Of a DNA stretch of 61,398 nucleotides, positions 7,473-15,775 are shown piece by piece. Position numbers and translations under genes: made by a program. Below the pieces are notes generated by a model. The model ran no database searches. It was not told the DNA's origin and saw nothing but the letters and a program-made list of their open reading frames with translations. Within the stretch, counting starts at the first letter, position 1. Every line of letters starts with the position of its first letter. The DNA is from an uncultured Oscillospiraceae bacterium (GTDB taxonomy: Bacteria; Bacillota; Clostridia; Oscillospirales; Oscillospiraceae). The stretch covers positions 1 to 61,398 of the forward strand of contig CAJUFJ010000015.1 in the NCBI GenBank assembly GCA_910585815.1, written 5' to 3'.

Positions 7473-9302
7473 ATGAAGATCAGAAGAAGTCTTGCACTGT
7501 TTCTTGCACTGGGAATCACGGTCTCTCTGGCAGCCTGTTCCCCCTCCGCTCCCTCCGACGCGAGCGGGAGCAAGAGCAATCCCCCCTCTGACAGCGCCTC
7601 AGTCTCCGAGCCCGAAAAGCCGGCTCTGACCCCGGCCTACTCGGTGGAGGGCTTTGAGACAGTGGATGCCGACGGCAACCGCATTACCACAGGCCGGGAC
7701 GCCACCGGCACCAGGGCTATGGCAGTCGCCTCCAAGTATGAGGTGTCCCAGGTGGGCGCTGAGATCATGGAAAAGGGCGGCAATGCGGTGGACGCCGCAG
7801 TAGCCATGGGCTTTGCTCTGGGTGTGTGCGAGCCCTTTACCTCCGGGCTGGGCGGCGGCGGCATCGCCACCATCCACACCGCCGAAGGCAAGGATATCTT
7901 TATCGACTTCCGTGAGATCGCCCCCGCCGGCGCCACGCTGGACCTGTATGTGGACGCCGAGGGCAAGAACAACGGCAACACCAAGTCCGGCGGCCTGGCT
8001 TCCGGCGTCCCCGGTGAGGTGGCCGGTATGCTGTACATGCTGGAGAAGTACGGCACCATGAGCCGCCAGGAGGTTATGGAGCCCGCCATCCGCATGGCCA
8101 CAGAGGGCTTCACCGTCTCTGCCTACTGCGCCAATGCCATTGCCGACGCCTACGAGACCGCACAGAAGTTCCCCGAGATGCAGAAGGTCTACCTGGACGA
8201 GATGGGCCTGCCCTTTGAGGCCGGCTCTGTGATCAACAACCCCGATCTGGCCAAGGCGCTGACCATGATCTCGGAGAAGGGCGAGGAGGCCTTCTACACC
8301 GGCGAGATGGCCCAGGCCATCGTGGACACGCTGGCGAAGTATGACGGCGTGATGACCCTGGAGGACCTGGCCGGCTACAAAGCCAGCGAGAGCGTGCCCG
8401 TTACCGGCGACTACAAGGGCTACACCATCATCTCCAGCCCCCCGCCCTCCTCCGGCGGCACCCACCTGATTGAGATTCTGAACATTCTGGAGAACTTTGA
8501 CGTGGCCTCTATGGACGTGAACTCCACTGAGTATGTCCACCTGTTCACCGAGACCTTTAAGCTGGCCTTTGCCGACCGGGCCAAGTACATGGCCGACACC
8601 AACTTTGCCACGGTGCCCCTGGGCGGCCTCACCAGCCAGGGCTACGCGGACCTCCGGGCCGACATGATCGACATGACCAAGGCCATGGAGGAGGCCTCTC
8701 CCGACGACCCCAATCCCTTTGAGCACACCGACACCACCCACTACTCCGTGGCTGATGTGGACGGCAACTGCGTGGCCGTTACCAAGACCATCAACTACTA
8801 CTTCGGCAGCGGCGTGATGGTGGACGGCTTCGGCTTCATGATGAACAACCAGATGGACGACTTCTCCACCGACCCCGAGTCCGTGAACAAGATCGAGCCC
8901 GGCAAGAAGCCCCTGTCCTCCATGTCTCCCACCGTGGTGCTGGACCCCGACGGCGACCCCTTCATGGTGCTGGGCACCCCCGGCGGCACCCGTATCTTCT
9001 CCGGCGTGGCCCAGGTCATCTCCCGGGTCATTGACCACGACATGGACCTGCTGACCGCTGTCTGTGTGCCCAAGATCTGGAACAGCAGCAACAAAAACAA
9101 CTGCCAGTATGAGAACCCCCTGAAGGGCTATGAGCAGTACGCCGTGAGTGAGGAGACCGTGGCCGCCCTGACCGCGATGGGCCACGGCGAGGTGACCACC
9201 GCCGCTTCCGGCGCCATGCAGTCCATCATCTATCTGGAGGACGGCACCCTGTATGGCGTTGGCGACCCCCGTCAGGACGGCAAGGCGGTAGGCTGCAACT
9301 GA
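7473..9302 (+). CDS. Secreted gamma-glutamyltransferase lipoprotein 1
   Basis: 609 residues from ATG 7473 (AAAGGAGG upstream; the in-frame GTG at 7452 lies before it). Signal ends LAAC, so a lipoprotein. GGT proenzymes self-cleave at a Thr that becomes the nucleophile and then hydrolyse or transfer gamma-glutamyl groups. All E. coli GGT landmarks are present: FTSGLGGGG, DFREIAP (Arg114), TTHYS with nucleophile Thr421, Asn441 (Asn411), NNQMDDF with Gln460 and Asp463 (Gln430, Asp433), and PLSSM (Ser462/463). Members of this fold include CapD, which anchors polyglutamate to the wall, and PGA-degrading GGTs. In this locus it probably trims or transfers the polymer. First gene of a six-gene run. 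Confidence 0.92.
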   Translation: MKIRRSLALFLALGITVSLAACSPSAPSDASGSKSNPPSDSASVSEPEKPALTPAYSVEGFETVDADGNRITTGRDATGTRAMAVASKYEVSQVGAEIMEKGGNAVDAAVAMGFALGVCEPFTSGLGGGGIATIHTAEGKDIFIDFREIAPAGATLDLYVDAEGKNNGNTKSGGLASGVPGEVAGMLYMLEKYGTMSRQEVMEPAIRMATEGFTVSAYCANAIADAYETAQKFPEMQKVYLDEMGLPFEAGSVINNPDLAKALTMISEKGEEAFYTGEMAQAIVDTLAKYDGVMTLEDLAGYKASESVPVTGDYKGYTIISSPPPSSGGTHLIEILNILENFDVASMDVNSTEYVHLFTETFKLAFADRAKYMADTNFATVPLGGLTSQGYADLRADMIDMTKAMEEASPDDPNPFEHTDTTHYSVADVDGNCVAVTKTINYYFGSGVMVDGFGFMMNNQMDDFSTDPESVNKIEPGKKPLSSMSPTVVLDPDGDPFMVLGTPGGTRIFSGVAQVISRVIDHDMDLLTAVCVPKIWNSSNKNNCQYENPLKGYEQYAVSEETVAALTAMGHGEVTTAASGAMQSIIYLEDGTLYGVGDPRQDGKAVGCN

Positions 9303-9334
9303 GCCTCCGGGCTGTGTAACTATCGTATTTCCGT

Positions 9335-9375
9335 GGCCGGCAGACTGCCCCGTGTCCCCTGGCGGACTGCCGGCC
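9335..9375 (+). promoter_or_regulatory. Intercistronic hairpin between the two ggt genes
   Basis: GGCCGGCAG (9335-9343) pairs with CTGCCGGCC (9367-9375) around a 23-base loop. There is no U-tract, so it is more likely an mRNA-processing or stability element than a terminator. Confidence 0.55.
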
Positions 9376-9407
9376 GGAGATAAAAACTGTGAAAGGAAAT
9401 GGAATCC

Positions 9408-11219
9408 ATGAGTATGAAGAAGATGCTTTCTGTGCTTCTGGCAGGGGCTATGGCCATTTCTCTTGCCGCCTGCGGCAGCAAGACCCCCAATCCCCCTGAG
9501 GTTACCCCCAAGACTCCCAGCGGCTCCTCCTCCGTGTCCACCCCCGAGGGCCCCACGGATGACGGCGTGTGGCGCCCCTTTAACGAGAAGGGCGAGACCA
9601 TCCGCACCGACCGCGACGCCACCGGTGAAAACGGAATGGTGGCCTCCTCCAACGTCTATGCCACCATGGCCGGCCTGGAGATTCTGGAGCAGGGCGGCAA
9701 CGCCGTGGACGCCGCCATCGCCGTGTGCTACGCCCTGGGCGTGGCGGAGCCCTTCACCTCCGGCCTGGGCGGCGGCGGCTTTATGATCGTCCATACCGCC
9801 GACGGCGAAAACCAGTTTATCGACTATCGTGAGGTGGCCTCCTCCGGCCAGACCGCTGAGAGCTGGCTGGACGACTCCGGCAACCTGATTGAGAACGCCA
9901 ACAGCGTGGGCGGCCTGGCTGTGGGCGTCCCCGGCGAGGTGGCCGGCCTGGAGCTGGCCCTGTCCCAGTTCGGCTCCGGCAAGCTGAGCCGCCAGCAGAT
10001 CATGCAGCCCGCCATCGACCTGGCCAATAACGGCTACGTGGTCAGCCCCACCATGTACGGCGCCATCGCCGACGAGTACGAGCGGATGATCGGTGAGTAC
10101 AGCGAGCTGGGCCAGTACTATCTGAAGGACGGCCTGCCCTATGAGGTGGGCGACACCGTGACCAACCCCGACCTGGCCAAAACCCTCCAGCTCATCGCCG
10201 AAAACGGCGCGGACGCCTTCTATAAGGGCGAGGTTGCCGAGGCCATTGTGGCCGCCGTTCAGAAGCACGGCGGCGTGATGACCACCGAGGACCTGGCCAA
10301 TTACAAGGCCGAGGAGCGGGTGCCCGTTACCGGCACCTACCGGGGCTATCAGATCATCTCCGCTCCCCCCGCCTCCTCCGGCGGCACCCACATTGTGGAG
10401 GCCCTGAACGTGCTGGAGAACTATGACATCGGTGGGATGGAGGTCAACTCCGCTGAGTACCTCCACCTGTTCTCCGAGACCTTTAAGGCCTGCTTCGCGG
10501 ACCGGGCCGCCTACATGGCCGACACCGCCTTTGCCGAAGTGCCCCTGGACGGCCTGACCAGCAAGGACTACGCCAAGACCATCTATGAGAAGATCACCGA
10601 CGGAAGCCAGGACTGGGCCGCCGGCAATCCCGCCCAGTACGAGGGCAACTCCACCACCTCCTTCTCCATTGCTGACAAGGAGGGCAACGTGGTCACCGTT
10701 ACCCAGACCATCGAGTGCTTCTGGGGCAGCAAGATCGCCGTGGAGGGCTACGGCTTCATCATGAACGACGAGATGCACGACTTCTCCACCAGCCTGGACT
10801 CCGTCAACAAGCTGGAGCCCGGCAAGCGGCCCCTGTCCTCCATGAGCCCCACCATCGTCCTGCGTGAGGACGGCAGCTCCTTCATGTCCGTTGGTTCCCC
10901 CGGCGGCCTGCGCATCTGGCCCACCGTGACCCAGGTCATCTCCCACGTCATCGACCACGACATGGATATCCAGGAAGCCATTGATACCGCCCGTATCTTT
11001 GATAACGGGACCGATACAGGCATCAACTACGAGTCCGGCGGCGTGACGCCGGTCACGGCCGACGTGGCCGCCGCGCTGGAGGCTCAGGGCCACGCCGTTA
11101 CCGACAAGGGCGAGTGGCAGCTGTTCTTCGGCGGCGTGCAGGGCATCGTCTACCAGGAGGACGGCACCCTTCGGGGCGGCGCTGACCCCCGCCGTGACGG
11201 CAAGGCGCTGGGCTTCTAA
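9408..11219 (+). CDS. Secreted gamma-glutamyltransferase-like lipoprotein 2
   Basis: 603 residues; ATG 9408 is chosen because AAAGGA sits 10 bases before it, while the ATG at 9399 touches that site. Signal ends SLAAC. It is clearly paralogous to the preceding gene and keeps FTSGLGGGG, DYREVA and RPLSSM, and a predicted self-cleavage Thr416. Yet substrate-binding positions differ: TTHYS reads TTSFS, the Asn411 equivalent is Glu436, and NNQMDDF reads NDEMHDF (Gln430 to Glu455; Asp433 kept as Asp458). These changes should alter how the gamma-glutamyl donor is held. It may have another donor, chain stereochemistry or acceptor, or may work mainly on the polymer. Autoprocessing is likely but unproven. 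Confidence 0.88.
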   Translation: MSMKKMLSVLLAGAMAISLAACGSKTPNPPEVTPKTPSGSSSVSTPEGPTDDGVWRPFNEKGETIRTDRDATGENGMVASSNVYATMAGLEILEQGGNAVDAAIAVCYALGVAEPFTSGLGGGGFMIVHTADGENQFIDYREVASSGQTAESWLDDSGNLIENANSVGGLAVGVPGEVAGLELALSQFGSGKLSRQQIMQPAIDLANNGYVVSPTMYGAIADEYERMIGEYSELGQYYLKDGLPYEVGDTVTNPDLAKTLQLIAENGADAFYKGEVAEAIVAAVQKHGGVMTTEDLANYKAEERVPVTGTYRGYQIISAPPASSGGTHIVEALNVLENYDIGGMEVNSAEYLHLFSETFKACFADRAAYMADTAFAEVPLDGLTSKDYAKTIYEKITDGSQDWAAGNPAQYEGNSTTSFSIADKEGNVVTVTQTIECFWGSKIAVEGYGFIMNDEMHDFSTSLDSVNKLEPGKRPLSSMSPTIVLREDGSSFMSVGSPGGLRIWPTVTQVISHVIDHDMDIQEAIDTARIFDNGTDTGINYESGGVTPVTADVAAALEAQGHAVTDKGEWQLFFGGVQGIVYQEDGTLRGGADPRRDGKALGF

Positions 11220-11307
11220 GGTACTCTGGTTTTAAAGCCCGAAATCGACAGGACGGTTTCGGCTGCAATACAGGCAAACAACTGCTTTTTGAAAGGAGAA
11301 AACAAAA

Positions 11308-11952
11308 ATGTTTAAGAAAATTTCTGCTCTTGTTCTCGCTGGTGCGATGGCCCTCTCTCTGGCGGCCTGCGGCGCTGAAGACAAGGTGACCCCTCCCGGC
11401 GGCAACAACGCCGGTACCTCCGCCTCCGGTACCTCCTCCGCCTCCGGCTCCGGTGAGCTGACCGGCCTGACCGAGGCCTTCGCTGAGGCCCCCGTTCTTC
11501 TGACCACCGGCGGCCAGAGCGCCGACTACCAGATGGTGGGCACCCTGATGAAGAACCTGGGCATGGACTATACCATGGACAATAAGGCCACCTCCGCCGA
11601 GCTGGGCGACGCCAAGACCCTGATTGTTGTGGTTGGCGGCTCCTCCAAGGGCCTGGGCGCCGCCGGCATTGACGCCGATGGCGAGCTGGCCCGGGTGGAT
11701 GAGCTGATCAAGGGCGCCGAGGACGCTGGTCTGTCCATCATCGTGATGCACACCGGCGGCAGCGCCCGCCGCGGCGACCTGTCCGACAAGTTTATCACCC
11801 CCATCTTTGAGAAGGCGGACTACGCCGTGGTGGTGAAGTCCGGCGATGAGGACGGCCTGATGGCCGGCGTCTGTGCCAGCAACAGCATCCCCGTGGACAT
11901 GATCGACGCCATCAGCGATGTGGCCACCGTTCTGCCCAAGGCCTTTAAGTGA
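11308..11952 (+). CDS. DUF6305-like lipoprotein
   Basis: 214 residues, behind GAAAGGAG. Signal ends SLAACG, followed by a Gly/Ser/Thr-rich tether to about residue 48. The folded part resembles the DUF6305 family as I recall it: LLTTGGQSADYQM, TLIVVVGGSSKGLGAAG, HTGGSARRGDLSDKF. The strand-turn pattern suggests an alpha/beta fold with a ligand pocket built from glycine loops. Function is not established. It precedes a TRAP-like permease, so an extracellular substrate receptor is one reasonable guess. The family name is from memory and the function is inference. Confidence 0.7.
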   Translation: MFKKISALVLAGAMALSLAACGAEDKVTPPGGNNAGTSASGTSSASGSGELTGLTEAFAEAPVLLTTGGQSADYQMVGTLMKNLGMDYTMDNKATSAELGDAKTLIVVVGGSSKGLGAAGIDADGELARVDELIKGAEDAGLSIIVMHTGGSARRGDLSDKFITPIFEKADYAVVVKSGDEDGLMAGVCASNSIPVDMIDAISDVATVLPKAFK

Positions 11953-11967
11953 GCCTGAGATAAAGCA

Positions 11968-11993
11968 GCGGGACCGGGCTGTCCCGGTCCCGC
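11968..11993 (+). promoter_or_regulatory. Hairpin between lipoprotein and permease genes
   Basis: Perfect 11-bp stem GCGGGACCGGG/CCCGGTCCCGC with loop CTGT and no U-tract. Such hairpins after a binding-lipoprotein gene often raise its mRNA level relative to the permease downstream. Confidence 0.65.
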
Positions 11994-12020
11994 CACCACA
12001 ATAACCATGGAGGTATCTTG

Positions 12021-13295
12021 ATGAGTATTGAATTGATTACCTTCCTCGCAATGGTCGCCGTGTTTTTGCTGGGGTGCTTCCTCTGCAAGCTGCCTGTCAG
12101 CATTTCCATGGTGCTCTCTGCCGTCGCCGGAGCTCTGGTGGCCGGACGGGGGATTCCTCTGCGGCACCTGGTCGAGGGAATGTTCTCCTATGTTGACACC
12201 ATTATGGTCATTGCCACCGCCATGATCTTCATGAAGGTCATTCAGGAGTCCGGGGCGCTGGACGCGGTCTCCTGCGTCATTATCGAAAAGTTCCATAAGC
12301 TTCCCGCCCTGATGCTGTGCCTGATTATGATTATCATCATGTTCCCTGGCATGATCACCGGCTCCTCCACCGCCTCGGTGCTGTCCGCCGGCTCCATCAT
12401 GGCCCCGGTGCTGATGATGATGGGCGTCCCCATGCTGGAGACCGCCTGTATCCTGGCAATGGGCGGCATTCTGGGCATGATCGCTCCCCCCACCAACCTG
12501 CCTGCCATGGTCATCGGCGCCGGCATCGACATCCCCTACAGCGGCTTTGAGCTGCCCCTGGCTCTGCTGACCTTCCCCCTGGCCTTCCTGTTTGTGCTGA
12601 TGTTCGGCTACAAATATGTGAAGAAGATGGACTTTGCCGTTGTGCAGTCCAAGCTGAACAACGAGCCCCGTAAGAAGTTTGGCTTCCGGGTCTATATCCC
12701 CCTGATCCTGGCCATTGTGATGATGGTGCTGAACAAGCTGGTGCCCGCCTTCTCCCTGGGAATGCCCCTGATTTTCCTCATTGCCGCCGCGGTAGGCTGC
12801 TTTACCGGCTATAAATTTAATGTACTTAACATGGCCAAGGAATCGGTGAACAGTGTTCTGCCGGTTATGGGCATCCTGATGGGCGTGGGTATGTTTATCC
12901 AGATTATGACCCTCACCGGCGTGCGCGGCCTGATCGTCACTGCCTGCCTCAGCCTGCCTGAGATCGGCCGTTACATCGCTATGTCCGTCTCTATGCCGCT
13001 GTTCGGCGCGGTTTCCTCCTTCGGCTCCGCCAGCGTGCTGGGCGTGCCCTTCCTTCTGTCCTTCCTGGCCAAGAAGGAGATCATCGTGGCCGCCGCCCTG
13101 TCCCTCATCGCCTCTCTGGGCGATATGATGCCTCCCACGGCTCTGGCCGGCATCTTCGCCGCCCAGGTGGTGGGCATGGAGAAGTACACCCCCGTGCTGA
13201 AAAAGTGCCTGATCCCCTGCCTGATGGTCATTATCTGGGGCGTTCTCTTTATTGTCTTTGCCAATGAGCTGGCTCCCTTTATTCTGTTCACTTGA
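12021..13295 (+). CDS. TRAP-like large permease (DctM type)
   Basis: 424 residues from ATG 12021, with GGAGGT seven bases upstream. About 12 hydrophobic segments; motifs MFPGMITGSSTASVLSAG in the first half and VSSFGSASVLGVPF in the second form two similar halves, as in DctM subunits and other ion-transporter superfamily permeases. GGILGMIAPPTNLPAMV also fits DctM. Such permeases move carboxylates or amino acids with sodium or protons. No normal DctQ subunit or DctP/TAXI receptor is adjacent; instead a DUF6305-like lipoprotein lies before it and a 48-residue membrane protein after it. Glutamate or short gamma-glutamyl peptides are the likely cargo by context. Confidence 0.75.
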   Translation: MSIELITFLAMVAVFLLGCFLCKLPVSISMVLSAVAGALVAGRGIPLRHLVEGMFSYVDTIMVIATAMIFMKVIQESGALDAVSCVIIEKFHKLPALMLCLIMIIIMFPGMITGSSTASVLSAGSIMAPVLMMMGVPMLETACILAMGGILGMIAPPTNLPAMVIGAGIDIPYSGFELPLALLTFPLAFLFVLMFGYKYVKKMDFAVVQSKLNNEPRKKFGFRVYIPLILAIVMMVLNKLVPAFSLGMPLIFLIAAAVGCFTGYKFNVLNMAKESVNSVLPVMGILMGVGMFIQIMTLTGVRGLIVTACLSLPEIGRYIAMSVSMPLFGAVSSFGSASVLGVPFLLSFLAKKEIIVAAALSLIASLGDMMPPTALAGIFAAQVVGMEKYTPVLKKCLIPCLMVIIWGVLFIVFANELAPFILFT

Positions 13296-13315
13296 TAGGA
13301 AGGAGCGATTGAACT

Positions 13316-13462
13316 ATGATTACAATTATTTATCGCCTGATTCTCGCTCTGATCGTTGGCCTGGTAGGCTGGAACCTGTTTACGGAAAAGAAGCTTACCA
13401 TGCAGCTGAACGCCGCGATGGTTTTGATTCCCCTGGTCCTTCGCGTTCTGATGGTTAAGTAA
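13316..13462 (+). CDS. 48-residue two-helix membrane protein
   Basis: ATG 13316, behind GGAAGGAGCG, ends TAA 13462, twelve bases before the next gene. Sequence begins MITIIYRLILALIVGLVGWN and has a second hydrophobic segment (AAMVLIPLVLRVLMVK) separated by a charged turn (TEKKLTM). I recognise no family. Its tight position between the permease and the metallohydrolase, good ribosome site and clean hydrophobic pattern support a real gene, perhaps a small permease partner replacing DctQ. Confidence 0.7.
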   Translation: MITIIYRLILALIVGLVGWNLFTEKKLTMQLNAAMVLIPLVLRVLMVK

Positions 13463-13474
13463 GGAGGGGAGAAC

Positions 13475-14623
13475 ATGACAAAGAAGAATTATATTACTGC
13501 GGCCCTCTCGCTGGCCCTTTCGGTGGCCATTATGATCTACACCGGCATGAACTTCATGGCCGCCCGTGACATCCCCTGGCCGGAGCAGGGGCCCAGCGTG
13601 ACCGACATCAAGCTGCTTTCCGACTGGTTTCCCGGCCTGAAGGATACAAACGGCGACACCTGGGTCTATGTGCTCCAGGGCCAGAAGCCCGGCGGCAAGA
13701 TGCTGGTGCTGGGCGGAACCCACGCCAACGAGGTCTCCGGCTATATGGCCGCCTTCACCTTCATCGAGACCGCTGTGGTGGAGGAGGGCACCGTCTACGT
13801 GATCCCCTACACCAACCACAGCGCCATGACCCACAACGACCCCGGCGAGGGCAATCTCCAATACTTCACCCTCCAGACCAAGAGCGGCGAACGTACCTTC
13901 CGGTACGGCTCCCGGGCCACCAACCCGGTGGACCAGTGGCCCGACCCCGACGTGTACGTCCACTACCCCTCCAATCAGCAGCTGTCCGGCTCCGAAACCC
14001 GCAACATCAACCGCGGCTATCCCGGCCGTGAGGACGGCAACCTGACCGAGAAGATGGCCTACGGCGTGGCCTCCCTCATCCGGGCGGAAAACATCGGCCT
14101 GACCTTCGACCTCCACGAGGCCTCCCCTGAGTACCCCGTCATCAACGCCACCGTGGCCCACCAGAACGCTATAGATATTGCCTCTGAGGGCTGTATGAAC
14201 CTGCTGATGCAGGGTATCGACATGGCCTTGGAGCAGTCTCCGGTGAATTTCCACGGCCTGACCCACCGTGAGCTGGGCGACTACACCGAAACCATGGCGC
14301 TGCTGATGGAAACCGCTAACGCCTCTCAGGGCCGTCTGCGCGGCGCCACCACCCTGAACCAGGTGCTGGGCGGCTGGGACGACTGCTATGTGCTGAGCCA
14401 GAAGCTCGGTATGCTCTATGTGCCCTGGGACGAGAACGGCCACCCCATCGAGGAGCGCTGCGGCCGCCACCTGCAAGGCGTCTATGAGTACTCCCAGGCC
14501 TATAACAACGCTCACCCGGACACTCCCATCACCTACTCCGGCGTACCCGGCTACGCCGAGCTGTTCCTGAACGCCGACCCCGCCAAGCTGGGCGGCGCGC
14601 ACCTGGGCAGCTTCCTGATGTGA
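13475..14623 (+). CDS. Membrane-anchored M14/aspartoacylase-type metallohydrolase
   Basis: 382 residues behind AAGGAGGGG. One N-terminal membrane helix (about 7-27) and no lipobox, so the catalytic domain should face outside. Zinc ligands are His83 and Glu86 in GGTHANE and His214 in FDLHEA; NINRGYPG resembles the NRxFPG substrate loop of succinylglutamate desuccinylase and related carboxypeptidases. It is a distant relative of the C-terminal module of the 3234-5144 protein, so the locus holds two such hydrolases. Likely role: removing terminal or N-acylated glutamate from extracellular peptides or polymer. Last gene of the run, followed by a strong terminator. Confidence 0.8.
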   Translation: MTKKNYITAALSLALSVAIMIYTGMNFMAARDIPWPEQGPSVTDIKLLSDWFPGLKDTNGDTWVYVLQGQKPGGKMLVLGGTHANEVSGYMAAFTFIETAVVEEGTVYVIPYTNHSAMTHNDPGEGNLQYFTLQTKSGERTFRYGSRATNPVDQWPDPDVYVHYPSNQQLSGSETRNINRGYPGREDGNLTEKMAYGVASLIRAENIGLTFDLHEASPEYPVINATVAHQNAIDIASEGCMNLLMQGIDMALEQSPVNFHGLTHRELGDYTETMALLMETANASQGRLRGATTLNQVLGGWDDCYVLSQKLGMLYVPWDENGHPIEERCGRHLQGVYEYSQAYNNAHPDTPITYSGVPGYAELFLNADPAKLGGAHLGSFLM

Positions 14624-14656
14624 TTGCATCAGGGCGGATTCTGTAAGGATGTTAAA

Positions 14657-14691
14657 CAGCCCCGGACCCTCACTGCGAGGGTCCGGGGCTG
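14657..14691 (+). terminator. Terminator after the ggt-permease operon
   Basis: 15-bp perfect stem (CAGCCCCGGACCCTC and its complement) with loop ACTGC. The U-tract is poor, but the stem is strong and lies between convergent genes, so it could serve both strands. Confidence 0.8.
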
Positions 14692-14722
14692 CTGTGCTGT
14701 GTAAGGGTTCGGGGGCTCGGTA

Positions 14723-15670
14723 TCAGGAGGAAAATATCTCCTGTGCCGTCTGGATAAACAGCCTGCCGGCCCTTGAGATATATTTTCCCTTCTTGTGGAC
14801 AATACACAGCCTGCGCCGGCAGGAGGGGGCGTCCACGGCATACAGGCAGATATCCGGGGGATGGGTTCCGTAGCGGAACAGTGTGTCGGTTACAAAGCTG
14901 TATCCCAGTCCGTATACTGTATATTGAAGCGAGGTATTCAGCTGGTCCAGCTGGAGCAGTATGTGGGGCTGGAGCCTGTAGTGCCGGAATACCGCGCTGG
15001 CCCGCTGATACATGTCATTTTCGCTTTTCAGAAGGATAAAGGGGTGCGCCAGGGTGGCGCGGGCCAGCGCATCGGGGAGACAGTGCCGCTCCTGCCCGGC
15101 ATCCGCCAGCTGCTGCGGAGTAATCCGGTAGGGGGTCAGGTCTTCGTTAATGGGGTCTGCGGCCGGGATGGCCAGCAGGATGTGCTCCTCAAACAGGTCG
15201 TGGTAGGCGAGGGAGGGCGCCTCGGTGCTGGAGCTGTCGATGACAAAATCCAGCTTTCCGGTGAGGAGCATCTGGTGCAGTAAAAAGGAGTTGGTCTCCA
15301 CTGTTTCAAAGACGAGGTCGGGATAGCGGGGGAGGATGCGCTGCAAAATAAGGGGGAGGATGTTGGACAGGATATAATTGGAGCCGCCAATGCAGATGTG
15401 GCCCTTGTTCAAATTCTGGATATCCCACAGCTTTTCATTCAGAAGGGCCTCGTTGCGGGCCGTCGCGTCGATGTATTCCAGATAGGCCTGTCCCGCCTCG
15501 GTCAGCTCCAGCGGTGTGCTGCTGCGGTCAAAAATGGCGGCTCCCAGCTCGGTTTCCGTCTTTTTCACCATGGCGCTCAGGGAAGGCTGGGAAATAAATA
15601 ATTTTTCGGCAGCCTTTGTAAAGCTGCCCTGCTCATACACCATTTTGACGTAGCGCATGCCTGTTGTCAT
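14723..15670 (-). CDS. LysR-family transcriptional regulator
   Basis: 315 residues from ATG 15670, behind AGGAGGGG. N-terminal winged HTH (FTKAAEKLFISQPSLSAMVK) is canonical for LysR; a periplasmic-binding-like effector domain follows from about 90 to 300. It is divergent from the glutamate racemase gene across a 105-base gap and convergent with the ggt operon. LysR proteins usually act on the divergent gene, so it probably regulates the racemase and maybe the PGA genes in response to a small acid. The effector is not predictable from sequence. Confidence 0.9.
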   Translation of the reverse strand: MTTGMRYVKMVYEQGSFTKAAEKLFISQPSLSAMVKKTETELGAAIFDRSSTPLELTEAGQAYLEYIDATARNEALLNEKLWDIQNLNKGHICIGGSNYILSNILPLILQRILPRYPDLVFETVETNSFLLHQMLLTGKLDFVIDSSSTEAPSLAYHDLFEEHILLAIPAADPINEDLTPYRITPQQLADAGQERHCLPDALARATLAHPFILLKSENDMYQRASAVFRHYRLQPHILLQLDQLNTSLQYTVYGLGYSFVTDTLFRYGTHPPDICLYAVDAPSCRRRLCIVHKKGKYISRAGRLFIQTAQEIFSS

Positions 15671-15724
15671 GGCTGCCCCTCCTGTATAGTTTTTTATCTA
15701 TGGGCGTGATATCTTCATTTGTAT

Positions 15725-15753
15725 TTGATTATATCCTATTCCCGCGCTATAAT
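15725..15753 (+). promoter_or_regulatory. Promoter of glutamate racemase gene
   Basis: TTGATT (15725-15730), 17-base spacer, TATAAT (15748-15753). This is a near-consensus vegetative promoter in the LysR/racemase gap. A weaker TATCAC-17-TATACA on the other strand could serve lysR. Confidence 0.85.
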
Positions 15754-15775
15754 CAAGCCAAAGGGGTGATCTGAA

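Noticed and set aside
7599..11093. Minus-strand frame of about 1160 codons opposite the two ggt genes
   Set aside because: His/Gly-rich shadow of strongly codon-biased genes; no motif or start signal.
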